A DNA stretch of 10,242 bases from contig CALAFB010000102.1 in the NCBI GenBank assembly GCA_937891135.1, positions 1 to 10,242 on the forward strand, written 5' to 3'. The position numbers and the translations under genes are program-made. Source of the DNA: an uncultured Elusimicrobium sp. Lineage in GTDB: Bacteria > Elusimicrobiota > Elusimicrobia > Elusimicrobiales > Elusimicrobiaceae. Positions 1-5,387 of this stretch are shown one piece after another (positions within the stretch are counted from its first letter, which is position 1; each line of letters starts with the position of its first letter). The notes under the pieces are model-generated. The model saw nothing but the letters and a program-made list of their open reading frames with translations, did no database searches and had not been told where the DNA came from.

Positions 1-5
1 TCTAG
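1..5 (+). CDS. 3' end of an upstream pilin-like gene (stop codon only)
   Basis: The first bases, TCTAG, would be the end of a gene entering from the left, with stop TAG at 3-5. The reason is that 1-70 matches 4131-4200 at 68 of 70 positions, and in that second copy the same TAG is the stop codon of the prepilin gene at 3545-4135. The gene to the left is therefore probably a related pilin. Only its stop would lie in this window, so the product is inferred. Confidence 0.4.
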
Positions 6-70
6 ATAATTTTCCACACTATTATTCTATTTACAAATTCAGCACCGTACTACCCGAACTACACCCACCG
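1..70 (+). repeat. 70-bp repeat, copy 1 (pilin stop codon plus 3' UTR)
   Basis: Identical to 4131-4200 except at two positions (56 and 64). It spans a pilin stop codon, an AT-rich 3' UTR and the start of the recurrent intergenic repeat. It points to a recent duplication of a pilin unit or recombination between pilin 3' ends. Confidence 0.9.
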
Positions 71-71
71 T

Positions 72-279
72 AAAAATTTGAACCCCCTTTATGGGGGTTT
101 TAATTTTTGTGGAGGTTCGAGCAATACCAACTGCTTGGTATTGCGTCGAGATTCGAAAGCCGGACCCTTATGCGAGTTTGAGCGCGAGCCGTCCCGGCAA
201 GCACGAAAGGCGAGTATGGGGAGGCGGGGTCGCGAGCGCCGCACGTCAGTAAGGCGACTTGTGACCGAACGTGTCGACT
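72..279. other. 208-bp GC-rich insertion interrupting the intergenic repeat
   Basis: In the other copies of the intergenic repeat, CACCG or ACTCCG runs straight into TATTTTAG. Here that junction is split by about 208 bp, with CCGT at both edges (68-71 and 280-283). The insert holds a terminator (81-109), a perfect 10-bp hairpin GCAATACCAA/TTGGTATTGC with loop CTGC (121-144), and then a stretch (155-279) visibly richer in G+C than its surroundings. Small open frames cross it on both strands, but none has a ribosome binding site or a recognisable domain. It could be a small non-autonomous mobile element or a structured RNA. I see no terminal inverted repeats. Confidence 0.5.
81..109 (+). terminator. 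Intrinsic terminator at the start of the 208-bp insertion
   Basis: AACCCCC (81-87) pairs with GGGGGTT (93-99) over a 5-nt loop and is followed by TTAATTTTT. It would end transcription coming from the upstream pilin gene. Confidence 0.7.
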
Positions 280-309
280 CCGTATTTTAGTTTTTGATTT
301 TAAGCATTT

Positions 310-346
310 ATCCCCGTTAGGCAACGCGCCCGACGGGGATTTTTTT
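310..346 (+). terminator. Intrinsic terminator of repeat R1, copy A
   Basis: ATCCCCGT (310-317) pairs with ACGGGGAT (333-340), with an inner GGC/GCC pairing (320-322/328-330), followed by seven T (340-346). Confidence 0.85.
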
Positions 347-347
347 G

Positions 348-443
348 TAGACCACCTTAAGCATGCACTTTTGAGCGTGTTTTTGGAATTTATAGTAAAT
401 CTTTTGTTTTTATGCTGATTGGGCCGGATAGGAAGTGGCGCAA
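348..443 (+). repeat. Intergenic repeat R2, copy A
   Basis: This block follows R1 and carries TTTATGCTGA (409-418) and TAGGAAGTGGCG (429-440). The same pair of motifs in the same order follows R1 at 3111-3142 and 4327-4358. It lies just upstream of a gene or RNA promoter each time. The function is unknown. Confidence 0.65.
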
Positions 444-461
444 GGTGCCGTTAAAATGTTT

Positions 462-492
462 TATAATAAAAACATACACAAGGTTTAGGAGA
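462..492 (+). promoter_or_regulatory. Candidate -10 box and ribosome binding site of the ankyrin gene
   Basis: TATAAT at 462-467 is a perfect -10 hexamer. No convincing -35 box is seen 16-18 bp upstream. AGGAGA at 487-492 is a good Shine-Dalgarno sequence 8 nt before the ATG at 501. Confidence 0.5.
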
Positions 493-500
493 GATATACT

Positions 501-1835
501 ATGTATAAATTTTCACGTATTATTAGTGTGTTTATAGTTTGTCTATTTGTATTTGGTTTATCCGCATGTAATAAAGAAACATCCGATACAGATACAACGA
601 AAACAGATTTCCCCAATTCCAGTCAAGAAAAGAGTTTGGATACAGTTCAATTGCAAGAAGTAGCCAAAGAAGGAAATTTAGAAAAAATCCGGGCACTCAT
701 AAAACAAGGAGCAAATGTAAATGCAAGAAATGTCGACCAACTAACAGCCTTAATGGTGGCAAGCTATTTCGGGCATACTCCCGTTGTAGAAGAATTGCTT
801 AAGGCACATGCGAATGTGAATGCAGTTGAAAAAGATGGATTCTCCTCTTTAATGTTTGCTAGTCAAAACGGATACACGGAAATAGTCAAAAAGTTAATAA
901 CTGCTGGAGCTAATGTCAATGCCTCTAGTAAAGCTGGCATAACTCCTCTAATGTTCGCTAGTCAAAACAATCACATGGAAATAGTTAAAGCATTATTAGC
1001 AGCAGGAGCAAATATAAATGTAAGCAATCAAAAGGGAACAACCCCTCTTATGTTTGCTACTCAAAATGGATATATAGCAATGGTCAAAGAGTTACTAACT
1101 GCTGGAGCTAATGTCAATGCCACAAACAAAATAGGGGCATCTTCACTCTTGGTTGCTAGCGAAGAAGGCTACACAGAAATTGTTAAAATTTTGTTGTCTA
1201 TGGGAGCAAATGTCAACGCTGCTAATGGAAATGGAGTAACGTCCCTTATGCTTGCTAGCCAAAATGGACACACAGATACAGTGAAAACACTTCTTGCTGC
1301 CAAAGCCAATGTAAATGCTAGTACAAAAGATGGGGTAACTGCTCTTATGGTGGCTCGTGAAAATAGGCATCATGATATCGTAAAATTACTTCAGCACGCT
1401 ATGGGCACACCTGTTAACAAAAATGGAGTTGCGCTAACTATAAATAATCCACAAATTTCAGTAGAAGAATGTACTGTAAAACTTGATGGAACGAAAGTAT
1501 GTAGAAAAAAACCATCACCTTCTCAAGTCCAATTGACCTATGAAGATTTAGCCAAACAGTTGTATATGTTTTCTGAAATTGGATCGGTAAGTAGCGTTTC
1601 CGATACTCTTAAATATGGCGTTCCTGCTGATATGTATCGCAACCCCAAAACAGGACGTACCGCGTTATTGCAAGCGGTCGCACACCAACATGCAGATGTT
1701 GTGAAGATATTGTTACATGCCGGGGCTGATGTAAATTTGGTGGACAAGCAAGGGAATACCGCTCTTAAACTTGCTCAAAAAAACAGAGATGAGGAAATCA
1801 TCCATCTCCTCAAATCTGCCGGAGCGAAAGAATAA
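501..1835 (+). CDS. Ankyrin-repeat lipoprotein
   Basis: A 444-residue protein with a lipoprotein signal peptide: a hydrophobic stretch at 7-20 followed by the lipobox L20-S21-A22-C23, so C23 would be lipidated. After a Ser/Thr-rich linker (24-47) come about eight ankyrin repeats of 33 residues (49-303, motif GANVNA at each repeat end). A non-ankyrin insert (304-345) follows with two cysteines, C324 and C334, that could form a disulfide. Three further repeats (346-444) end the protein. Ankyrin repeats bind other proteins, so a scaffold on the periplasmic side or in the outer membrane is likely; the partner is unknown. Repeats 3 and 5 share 26 identical bases (898-923 and 1096-1121), a sign of recent internal duplication. 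It is a single gene, with a terminator on each side. Confidence is high for the fold and low for the role. Confidence 0.9.
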   Translation: MYKFSRIISVFIVCLFVFGLSACNKETSDTDTTKTDFPNSSQEKSLDTVQLQEVAKEGNLEKIRALIKQGANVNARNVDQLTALMVASYFGHTPVVEELLKAHANVNAVEKDGFSSLMFASQNGYTEIVKKLITAGANVNASSKAGITPLMFASQNNHMEIVKALLAAGANINVSNQKGTTPLMFATQNGYIAMVKELLTAGANVNATNKIGASSLLVASEEGYTEIVKILLSMGANVNAANGNGVTSLMLASQNGHTDTVKTLLAAKANVNASTKDGVTALMVARENRHHDIVKLLQHAMGTPVNKNGVALTINNPQISVEECTVKLDGTKVCRKKPSPSQVQLTYEDLAKQLYMFSEIGSVSSVSDTLKYGVPADMYRNPKTGRTALLQAVAHQHADVVKILLHAGADVNLVDKQGNTALKLAQKNRDEEIIHLLKSAGAKE

Positions 1836-1927
1836 GCACTTGGCTACCCAAACTACACACGCCGTATTTTAGTTTTAAGTTTATAGCATAAATCCCCGTT
1901 AGAGTTTAACTCCGACGGGGATTTTTT
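1836..1927 (+). repeat. Intergenic repeat R1, copy B, with terminator
   Basis: It begins directly after the ankyrin stop codon and has GGCTACCCAAACTAC, CCGTATTTTAGTTTT and AGCAT. It ends in a terminator: AATCCCCGT (1891-1899) pairs with ACGGGGATT (1915-1923), with inner GAGT/ACTC pairing (1902-1905/1909-1912) and a T run. No R2 block follows this copy. Confidence 0.85.
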
Positions 1928-1962
1928 ATGCGCCACTCATAGCATGGGAAATTCGGCGGATA

Positions 1963-2886
1963 ATGTCACGTTTGCTTTTTCATACTCAAAAATTCTACAA
2001 TGAAGCCATGCATATCAAAATCAAAAATCCGACACTTCATGACCTACTGGTACAGTTAGCATCGTTGAGCTTTTTATTAGCTATAGTATTGGTGGGAATT
2101 ATTGTTGTTTCCGACAGCATTACTGTAACGTGGGAACCATTGGTAGAATTTTTTAATTACGTAAAACAAAAAAATGGATTATTTACCGCCGGTTTTTGCG
2201 CCTTTGTGATATGTATGGCTCCGGTGGGAATCATTGCAACTTTCATTAAATGGTGGGAAAAACGTAACCGTTGGCTTACGCCCTTCACCGTGTATGCATT
2301 AGATTTCGGCCCGGATGGCGTGACTGTTTACACCAAACAAAACACGCAATTTCTACCTTATAAACAAACCGATTTTAAGATAATAGCAAAAGTGGTATCC
2401 TTGGCGAGGCACACAGCAGTGAAGGACCTTACACTAACTCTTCTATGCCAAGACTATCTGGTTGAAGTAAGCCACCAATGTACTAGTATAAAATTGTTGT
2501 ATCGGTTGGCAGATTTACACTCGCACTTTAAAACCTTTTCGTTTGTCTGCAAGACATCTTCTTCTAACGATATAGAACAACTATCGTTGGCCAATTTTCT
2601 AAAAAAACAAGTAGACAACCAAATACGTTACGGCTTACATTACAACTGCCGCGAGGATGTGGATTATTTTATAAGGGTGCTAATCAGTTTGCCATGGGGA
2701 GTATTGGGGATTACTCTCGTATGGGTCCTATGTGTATTTGGCCCCAATCCCTTCAGATTTTTTTGGGGATGGGTATTATTGCTAGTAGGAGCAGGATTAG
2801 TGACACTCAACATCATTTTGCTATACAACAACGTAATCAAAGATAAACTTACCGAAGGCAAGCTCAAACAATTGCGCGGGAAATAG
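1963..2886 (+). CDS. Membrane protein of unknown function, four predicted transmembrane helices
   Basis: I do not recognise this 307-residue protein. Hydrophobic segments lie at about 28-50, 73-95, 237-260 and 264-288. They form two hairpins flanking a soluble domain of about 140 residues (96-236) that probably faces the cytoplasm. The part around 108-145 (YALDFGPDGVTVYT) reads like the start of a small beta-rich domain, loosely reminiscent of bacterial PH-like or YcxB-like membrane proteins, but this is weak. The start is uncertain. ATG 1963 has GGCGGA only 2 nt upstream. The alternative in-frame ATG at 2008 (MHIKIKN) has no clear Shine-Dalgarno either, but would place the first helix nearer the N-terminus. 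The gene stands alone between two R1 terminators. Confidence 0.7.
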   Translation: MSRLLFHTQKFYNEAMHIKIKNPTLHDLLVQLASLSFLLAIVLVGIIVVSDSITVTWEPLVEFFNYVKQKNGLFTAGFCAFVICMAPVGIIATFIKWWEKRNRWLTPFTVYALDFGPDGVTVYTKQNTQFLPYKQTDFKIIAKVVSLARHTAVKDLTLTLLCQDYLVEVSHQCTSIKLLYRLADLHSHFKTFSFVCKTSSSNDIEQLSLANFLKKQVDNQIRYGLHYNCREDVDYFIRVLISLPWGVLGITLVWVLCVFGPNPFRFFWGWVLLLVGAGLVTLNIILLYNNVIKDKLTEGKLKQLRGK

Positions 2887-2977
2887 TCCGTTCCTGCCGC
2901 GTTGAAAAGAAAAAAGTGCCATTTTCTGCCTGTTTTCAGCCTGTTTGAAAAATCAGCATAGTGCTAGGGAAACTAAA
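2887..2977. other. Short non-coding stretch, nothing recognised
   Basis: First part of the 658-bp gap between the membrane protein and the first pilin. I see no gene, hairpin terminator or promoter here. The rest of the gap is taken up by repeats R1 and R2 and the structured leader RNA. Confidence 0.5.
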
Positions 2978-3050
2978 AGCACCGTACTGTAGTTCTTGAT
3001 TTTCAGCATTTATCCCCGTTAGACACTTTGTCCGACGGGGATTTTTTTGT
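2978..3050 (+). repeat. Intergenic repeat R1, copy C (internally shortened), with terminator
   Basis: AGCACCGTACT joins directly to GTAGTTCTTGATTTT, so the middle of the consensus is missing. The terminator is intact: ATCCCCGT (3012-3019) pairs with ACGGGGAT (3035-3042), with inner GACA/TGTC pairing (3022-3025/3029-3032) and seven T. Confidence 0.85.
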
Positions 3051-3144
3051 GGACAACCGATAGCGTAGTATGATTTGGCCTATTTTGGCTTTTATAAAAA
3101 TTTATTGGATTTTATGCTGACAAGCATGTGTAGGAAGTGGCGTA
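3051..3144 (+). repeat. Intergenic repeat R2, copy C
   Basis: Contains TTTATGCTGA (3111-3120) and TAGGAAGTGGCG (3131-3142), as in copies A and D. It lies about 40 bp upstream of the candidate promoter of the first leader RNA. Confidence 0.65.
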
Positions 3145-3179
3145 CCTGTAGAAGGCCCAAAACAAAAGGGGGACAAATA

Positions 3180-3201
3180 TGCTACTATGAGAGTATAGTA
3201 G
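3180..3201 (+). promoter_or_regulatory. Candidate extended -10 promoter of leader RNA 1, with overlapping dyad
   Basis: TGCTACTAT (3180-3188) fits an extended -10 element (TG-n-TAnnnT), with no clear -35. The equivalent place in the second leader has TGCTAACAT. Here a 7-bp dyad, CTACTAT (3182-3188) and ATAGTAG (3195-3201), overlaps the -10 and the expected start point and could be an operator. The dyad is absent from the second copy. Confidence 0.45.
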
Positions 3202-3483
3202 TATCATAGATTTAATAGACAGGAGGTATTTATAATACCCTAAGCCCCAAAAACGGCTTATTTATAATTTGAATTAGTACTGTCTTTGGAGGGCATTTTG
3301 CCCACTCATTTGCATAAAGCAAATAGGGTTCTCAACCAAAACAGTTGCCATATTGCTAATGGAAACGGCCTTATAACCCGGTTCTGTTAGCGGATAATCC
3401 TGTTATCTGATTTGTCATCAGTGATGGGTAGGCGGCTGTGTGTTTGAGAGTTGAGAACCCTTCAAACACTAGCCGTCTTTTTT
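3195..3483 (+). ncRNA. Structured leader RNA 1 upstream of prepilin gene (novel, attenuator-like)
   Basis: Paralogue of 4406-4680. Helices seen in order: TAAGCC/GGCTTA (3241-3246/3255-3260). A long helix ACTGT-c-TTTGG with CCAAA-ACAGT (3279-3289/3336-3345) encloses hairpins GGGCA/TGCCC (3291-3295/3299-3303) and ATTTGC/GCAAAT (3308-3313/3319-3324). Then GCTAAT/GTTAGC (3355-3360/3386-3391) and CTGAT/ATCAG (3407-3411/3417-3421). The last element is a terminator hairpin (3431-3477) whose loop TTGAGAACCC (3451-3460) is perfectly complementary to GGGTTCTCAA (3326-3335), giving a kissing or pseudoknot contact. Between the copies most helices differ in sequence but keep their pairing. The core around 3351-3380 is almost invariant. 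The end of the RNA lies about 60 nt before the pilin ATG, so it may be a 5' leader that attenuates the gene or a separate small RNA. The exact 5' end is a guess from the promoter. Confidence 0.75.
3431..3483 (+). terminator. Intrinsic terminator closing leader RNA 1
   Basis: GGCGGCT (3431-3437) pairs with AGCCGTC (3471-3477, one G-U), and GTGTTTGA (3440-3447) with TCAAACAC (3462-3469), followed by six T (3478-3483). The 14-nt loop holds the segment complementary to 3326-3335, so folding of the terminator could be coupled to the upstream domain. Confidence 0.85.
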
Positions 3484-3498
3484 ATGCAACTGCGGCTT

Positions 3499-3536
3499 GT
3501 ATGGTAAAACCATACCGACCTAATAAAAATAAAGGA
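3499..3536 (+). promoter_or_regulatory. Small hairpin and ribosome binding site before pilin 1
   Basis: GTATGGT (3499-3505) and ACCATAC (3509-3515) form a perfect 7-bp hairpin with a 3-nt loop between the leader terminator and the start codon. AAGGA (3532-3536) is the Shine-Dalgarno sequence, 8 nt before ATG 3545. Confidence 0.55.
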
Positions 3537-3544
3537 AATAAATT

Positions 3545-4135
3545 ATGTATCACACATTAAGAAATGCAGTAAACATAGTACGCACCCGCCGGGGGTTTAC
3601 CCTCATAGAGTTGTTAGTAGTCGTGCTGATTATCGCTATTTTGACCGCGGTAGCGGTGCCGCAATATCAAAAAGCGGTAGAAAGATCAAAAGCCACACAA
3701 GCATTAGTGTTACTCAAAACAACTTACCAGGCCGCAAAAGCATATGAACTGGCCAACGGCAGTTGGCCGACCTCACTTGACCAGTTGGATGTAGAAATTC
3801 CTTGGACGGAACGGATCCCCGTAACAATACCTTATTATCATCACACCGTATCTAATCAAGACTGGTCTTTGGTGCTTACCCATAGTGATTCCACCCCAGC
3901 TATATGGTTGATCCGCCATAGCGGGCCTTATGCCTACGCTGGATTTGTTATACAACAAAATCCTTCTGCAGATAATTCTGTACCCGCCGGGCAAGTGCTT
4001 TGCGTGGAGGGGAACACCGCTAATGGTTTTGTGCATACTTTTACTGAGAAACATCAAACAGGCGATTATTGTAAAAAAATCATGAAAGGAACAGAAATTC
4101 ACAACGGGTCGGGCAACCGGTCATTTACTCTCTAG
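3545..4135 (+). CDS. Type IV pilin-like protein (prepilin) 1
   Basis: A 196-residue prepilin. The class III signal is clear: a basic leader ending RTRRG17, cleaved before F18 by the prepilin peptidase, then TLIE with the conserved Glu at mature position 5 (E22). A hydrophobic helix to about residue 40 packs into the pilus core or anchors the precursor in the inner membrane. The stretch ending VPQYQKAVERSKATQAL is typical of the extended N-terminal helix in the pilin-like families of this lineage. The globular C-terminal domain (about 70-196) has two cysteines, C153 and C176, that may form the usual pilin D-loop disulfide. No assembly genes are nearby, so it cannot be assigned as major or minor pilin, or as a pseudopilin. 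It is preceded by a structured leader RNA and followed by terminator R1-D. Confidence 0.92.
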   Translation: MYHTLRNAVNIVRTRRGFTLIELLVVVLIIAILTAVAVPQYQKAVERSKATQALVLLKTTYQAAKAYELANGSWPTSLDQLDVEIPWTERIPVTIPYYHHTVSNQDWSLVLTHSDSTPAIWLIRHSGPYAYAGFVIQQNPSADNSVPAGQVLCVEGNTANGFVHTFTEKHQTGDYCKKIMKGTEIHNGSGNRSFTL

Positions 4136-4200
4136 ATAATTTTCCACACTATTATTCTATTTACAAATTCAGCACCGTACTACCCAAACTACAACCACCG
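4131..4200 (+). repeat. 70-bp repeat, copy 2 (pilin stop codon plus 3' UTR)
   Basis: Matches 1-70 at 68 of 70 positions, starting inside the last codons of pilin 1 (TCTAG, 4131-4135). Confidence 0.9.
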
Positions 4201-4266
4201 TATTTTAGTTTTAAGTTTATAGCATAAATCCCCGTTGAGGTTAAACCCCGACGGGGATTTTTTTGT
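4171..4266 (+). repeat. Intergenic repeat R1, copy D, with terminator
   Basis: Complete copy running from AGCACCGTACTACCCAAAC through CCGTATTTTAGTTTT to the terminator. AAATCCCCGT (4226-4235) pairs with ACGGGGATTT (4251-4260), with inner GAGGTT/AACCCC-type pairing and a T run to 4264. It ends the pilin 1 transcript. Confidence 0.9.
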
Positions 4267-4362
4267 GCACCACTTTCAGCATGCGGTTTTTTGCGTGTTT
4301 TTGAGAATTGTGCAAAATCTTCTCTCTTTATGCTGACCGCGTTAGGTAGGAAGTCGCGCGCA
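4267..4362 (+). repeat. Intergenic repeat R2, copy D
   Basis: Contains TTTATGCTGA (4327-4336) and TAGGAAGTCGCG (4347-4358), which differs from the other copies at one base. It lies directly upstream of the promoter of leader RNA 2. Confidence 0.65.
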
Positions 4363-4390
4363 AGGGCTCGCACAAAATAGAAAATAAATA

Positions 4391-4399
4391 TGCTAACAT
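4391..4399 (+). promoter_or_regulatory. Candidate extended -10 promoter of leader RNA 2
   Basis: TGCTAACAT fits TG-n-TAnnnT and sits at the same place relative to the RNA as TGCTACTAT does in leader 1. No clear -35 box is visible. Confidence 0.45.
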
Positions 4400-4405
4400 A
4401 GAAAT

Positions 4406-4680
4406 ATAGATTTTATACAGGAGATATTTTGTAGTACCCTAAGCCCTAAAACGGCTTATTTACAATTTGAATTGGTGCTGTTTTTGGTGGGGAACATAAA
4501 CCCCATTCTTTTACGAAAGTAAAAGGCATTCTAAACCAAAAATAGTCGCTATTGCTAACGGAAACGGCCTTATAACCCGTATCTGTTAGCGAGTAACCCC
4601 ATTTCTGATTTATCATCAGTAATAGGTAGGCGGCTGTTGTTTGAGAATTTAGAATGCCTCAAATAGCAGTCGTCTTTTTT
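4406..4680 (+). ncRNA. Structured leader RNA 2 upstream of prepilin gene (novel, attenuator-like)
   Basis: Paralogue of leader RNA 1 with the same architecture. TAAGCC/GGCTTA (4440-4445/4453-4458). CTGTTTTTGG/CCAAAAATAG (4478-4487/4536-4545, one G-U), enclosing TGGGG/CCCCA (4488-4492/4501-4505) and CTTTTAC-GAAA-GTAAAAG (4508-4525), a GNRA-capped hairpin. GCTAAC/GTTAGC (4554-4559/4585-4590). CTGAT/ATCAG (4605-4609/4615-4619). The terminator stem is 17 bp (4629-4645/4658-4674). The terminator-loop segment TTTAGAATGCC (4648-4658) is perfectly complementary to GGCATTCTAAA (4525-4535). The two central hairpins and the long-range contact have entirely different sequences from leader 1 yet still pair, which is covariation between paralogues. 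The ligand or partner is unknown. Confidence 0.75.
4629..4680 (+). terminator. Intrinsic terminator closing leader RNA 2
   Basis: A 17-bp stem with several G-U pairs (4629-4645/4658-4674) and six T (4675-4680). Its 12-nt loop carries the segment complementary to 4525-4535. Confidence 0.85.
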
Positions 4681-4730
4681 GTCGGGAAAATTTGAAGTAA
4701 ATTAACTAAAAATAAATGGAGGTTGTAATT

Positions 4731-5351
4731 ATGACGTACAGCAATACTGGGCGCAGTCATACGCAAAATTGGTTACCCAAAGGTTTTACCTGTCCCTCGT
4801 CATCCCGCAAAGTTTCTGTGCGGGATATAGGGGCGGTCAACACGCTATACCCCGCACACCAACACTGCGGGGTGACGGCGCGTGTGGGCCGAGGTTTTAC
4901 GCTCATTGAACTTTTGGTAGTAGTACTAATTATTGGTATTTTGGCCGCCGTTGCCTTGCCGCAATACCAAAAGGCAGTAAAAAAAGCATGTGTTACGGAA
5001 GCTGTTTCTGTCTCCAAAGCTCTTTTGGACGGAATGAAAATGTACCAGCTGGCAAATGGGAACCAGAACATAGATTTTATTCATGGAAGAACGGATAATA
5101 CTGATTTATTAGATATTAGTGTCGGCCCTTTTGATTGTTCGGAGAAAGAAGGTCTTTATGAGGGTTGTGTATTAGGCAACTTTGTTTATACCAATGTAGG
5201 TTGCTCTGAAGATGGGTTTTGTCAAGTTGGGGATATTGTACCCTTTGATTGGGAGGTATTTATGAGCATTTCTTTTGATGCTGATGGGAAATCATATCCT
5301 GATTGTATGGGTACAAGCCCTATGTGCGACTATTGGAATAAATTATGGTAA
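4731..5351 (+). CDS. Type IV pilin-like protein (prepilin) 2 with unusually long leader
   Basis: Start chosen at ATG 4731 because GGAGGT (4718-4723) lies 7 nt upstream; the earlier in-frame ATG at 4716 overlaps that site. The 206-residue product has the prepilin motif GRG55/FTLIE with Glu at mature position 5 (E60), then the hydrophobic helix and the LPQYQKAVKKA stretch. The leader is about 55 residues, far longer than the 17 of pilin 1, because a 78-bp palindromic element (4799-4876) lies in frame within it (residues 23-49). The mature part is rich in cysteine (C136, C146, C158, C164, C192, C199) and acidic residues, which suggests several disulfides. The leader is expected to stay on the cytoplasmic side and be removed by prepilin peptidase, which would explain why the insertion is tolerated. 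Preceded by leader RNA 2 and followed by two terminators. Confidence 0.9.
   Translation: MTYSNTGRSHTQNWLPKGFTCPSSSRKVSVRDIGAVNTLYPAHQHCGVTARVGRGFTLIELLVVVLIIGILAAVALPQYQKAVKKACVTEAVSVSKALLDGMKMYQLANGNQNIDFIHGRTDNTDLLDISVGPFDCSEKEGLYEGCVLGNFVYTNVGCSEDGFCQVGDIVPFDWEVFMSISFDADGKSYPDCMGTSPMCDYWNKLW
4799..4876. repeat. 78-bp paired palindrome (REP/BIME-like) inside the prepilin leader
   Basis: GTCATCCCGCA (4799-4809) pairs through a 9-nt loop with TGCGGGAT (4819-4826), followed by ATAG. CTATACCCCGCA (4845-4856) pairs through another 9-nt loop with TGCGGGGTGAC (4866-4876). The second hairpin is an inverted copy of the first, so the whole unit is a palindrome of palindromes. It is exactly 26 codons and keeps the frame. 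The arrangement resembles REP pairs and the in-frame palindromic elements known from Rickettsia genes. Confidence 0.75.
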
Positions 5352-5387
5352 AAAGGAATATAAAAAAATCTACCCCAATCATTTGGA

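Larger units (their letters stand above)
40..347 (+). repeat. Intergenic repeat R1, copy A (split by insertion)
   Basis: The left part is 40-71 and the right part 280-347, with the insertion between them. Shared features with the other copies are the GCACCGTACTACCC start, CCGTATTTTAGTTTT, AGCAT, and a CCCCGT/ACGGGG terminator hairpin followed by a T run. Confidence 0.75.

Noticed and set aside
78..324. Short open frames on both strands (70 and 74 residues)
   Set aside because: They overlap each other across a terminator and the GC-rich insertion, lack ribosome binding sites and show no domain; the composition explains them.
429..450. Sigma-54 promoter in repeat R2 (TGGCG...TGCC)
   Set aside because: The GG and GC dinucleotides are not at the required spacing, and the R2 copies before the pilin leaders do not keep the pattern.
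3225..3239. First hairpin GGTATT/AATACC of leader RNA 1 as a conserved helix
   Set aside because: The matching region of leader 2 (4420-4438) pairs poorly, so it is not counted as a conserved helix.
3221..3240. AGGAGG at 3221-3226, like a strong ribosome binding site for a leader peptide
   Set aside because: No start codon follows at usable distance. The segment can fold as GGTATT/AATACC, and the same region in leader 2 has no start codon either.
3497..3526. Separate pilin 1 promoter between the leader terminator and the ATG (TTGTAT-18 bp-TAATAA)
   Set aside because: Weak -35 and -10 matches with a hairpin in the spacer, and nothing similar before pilin 2.
4161..4373. Minus-strand open frame of 70 residues
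   Set aside because: It lies entirely in repeats R1 and R2 and the pilin 3' UTR, with no ribosome binding site.
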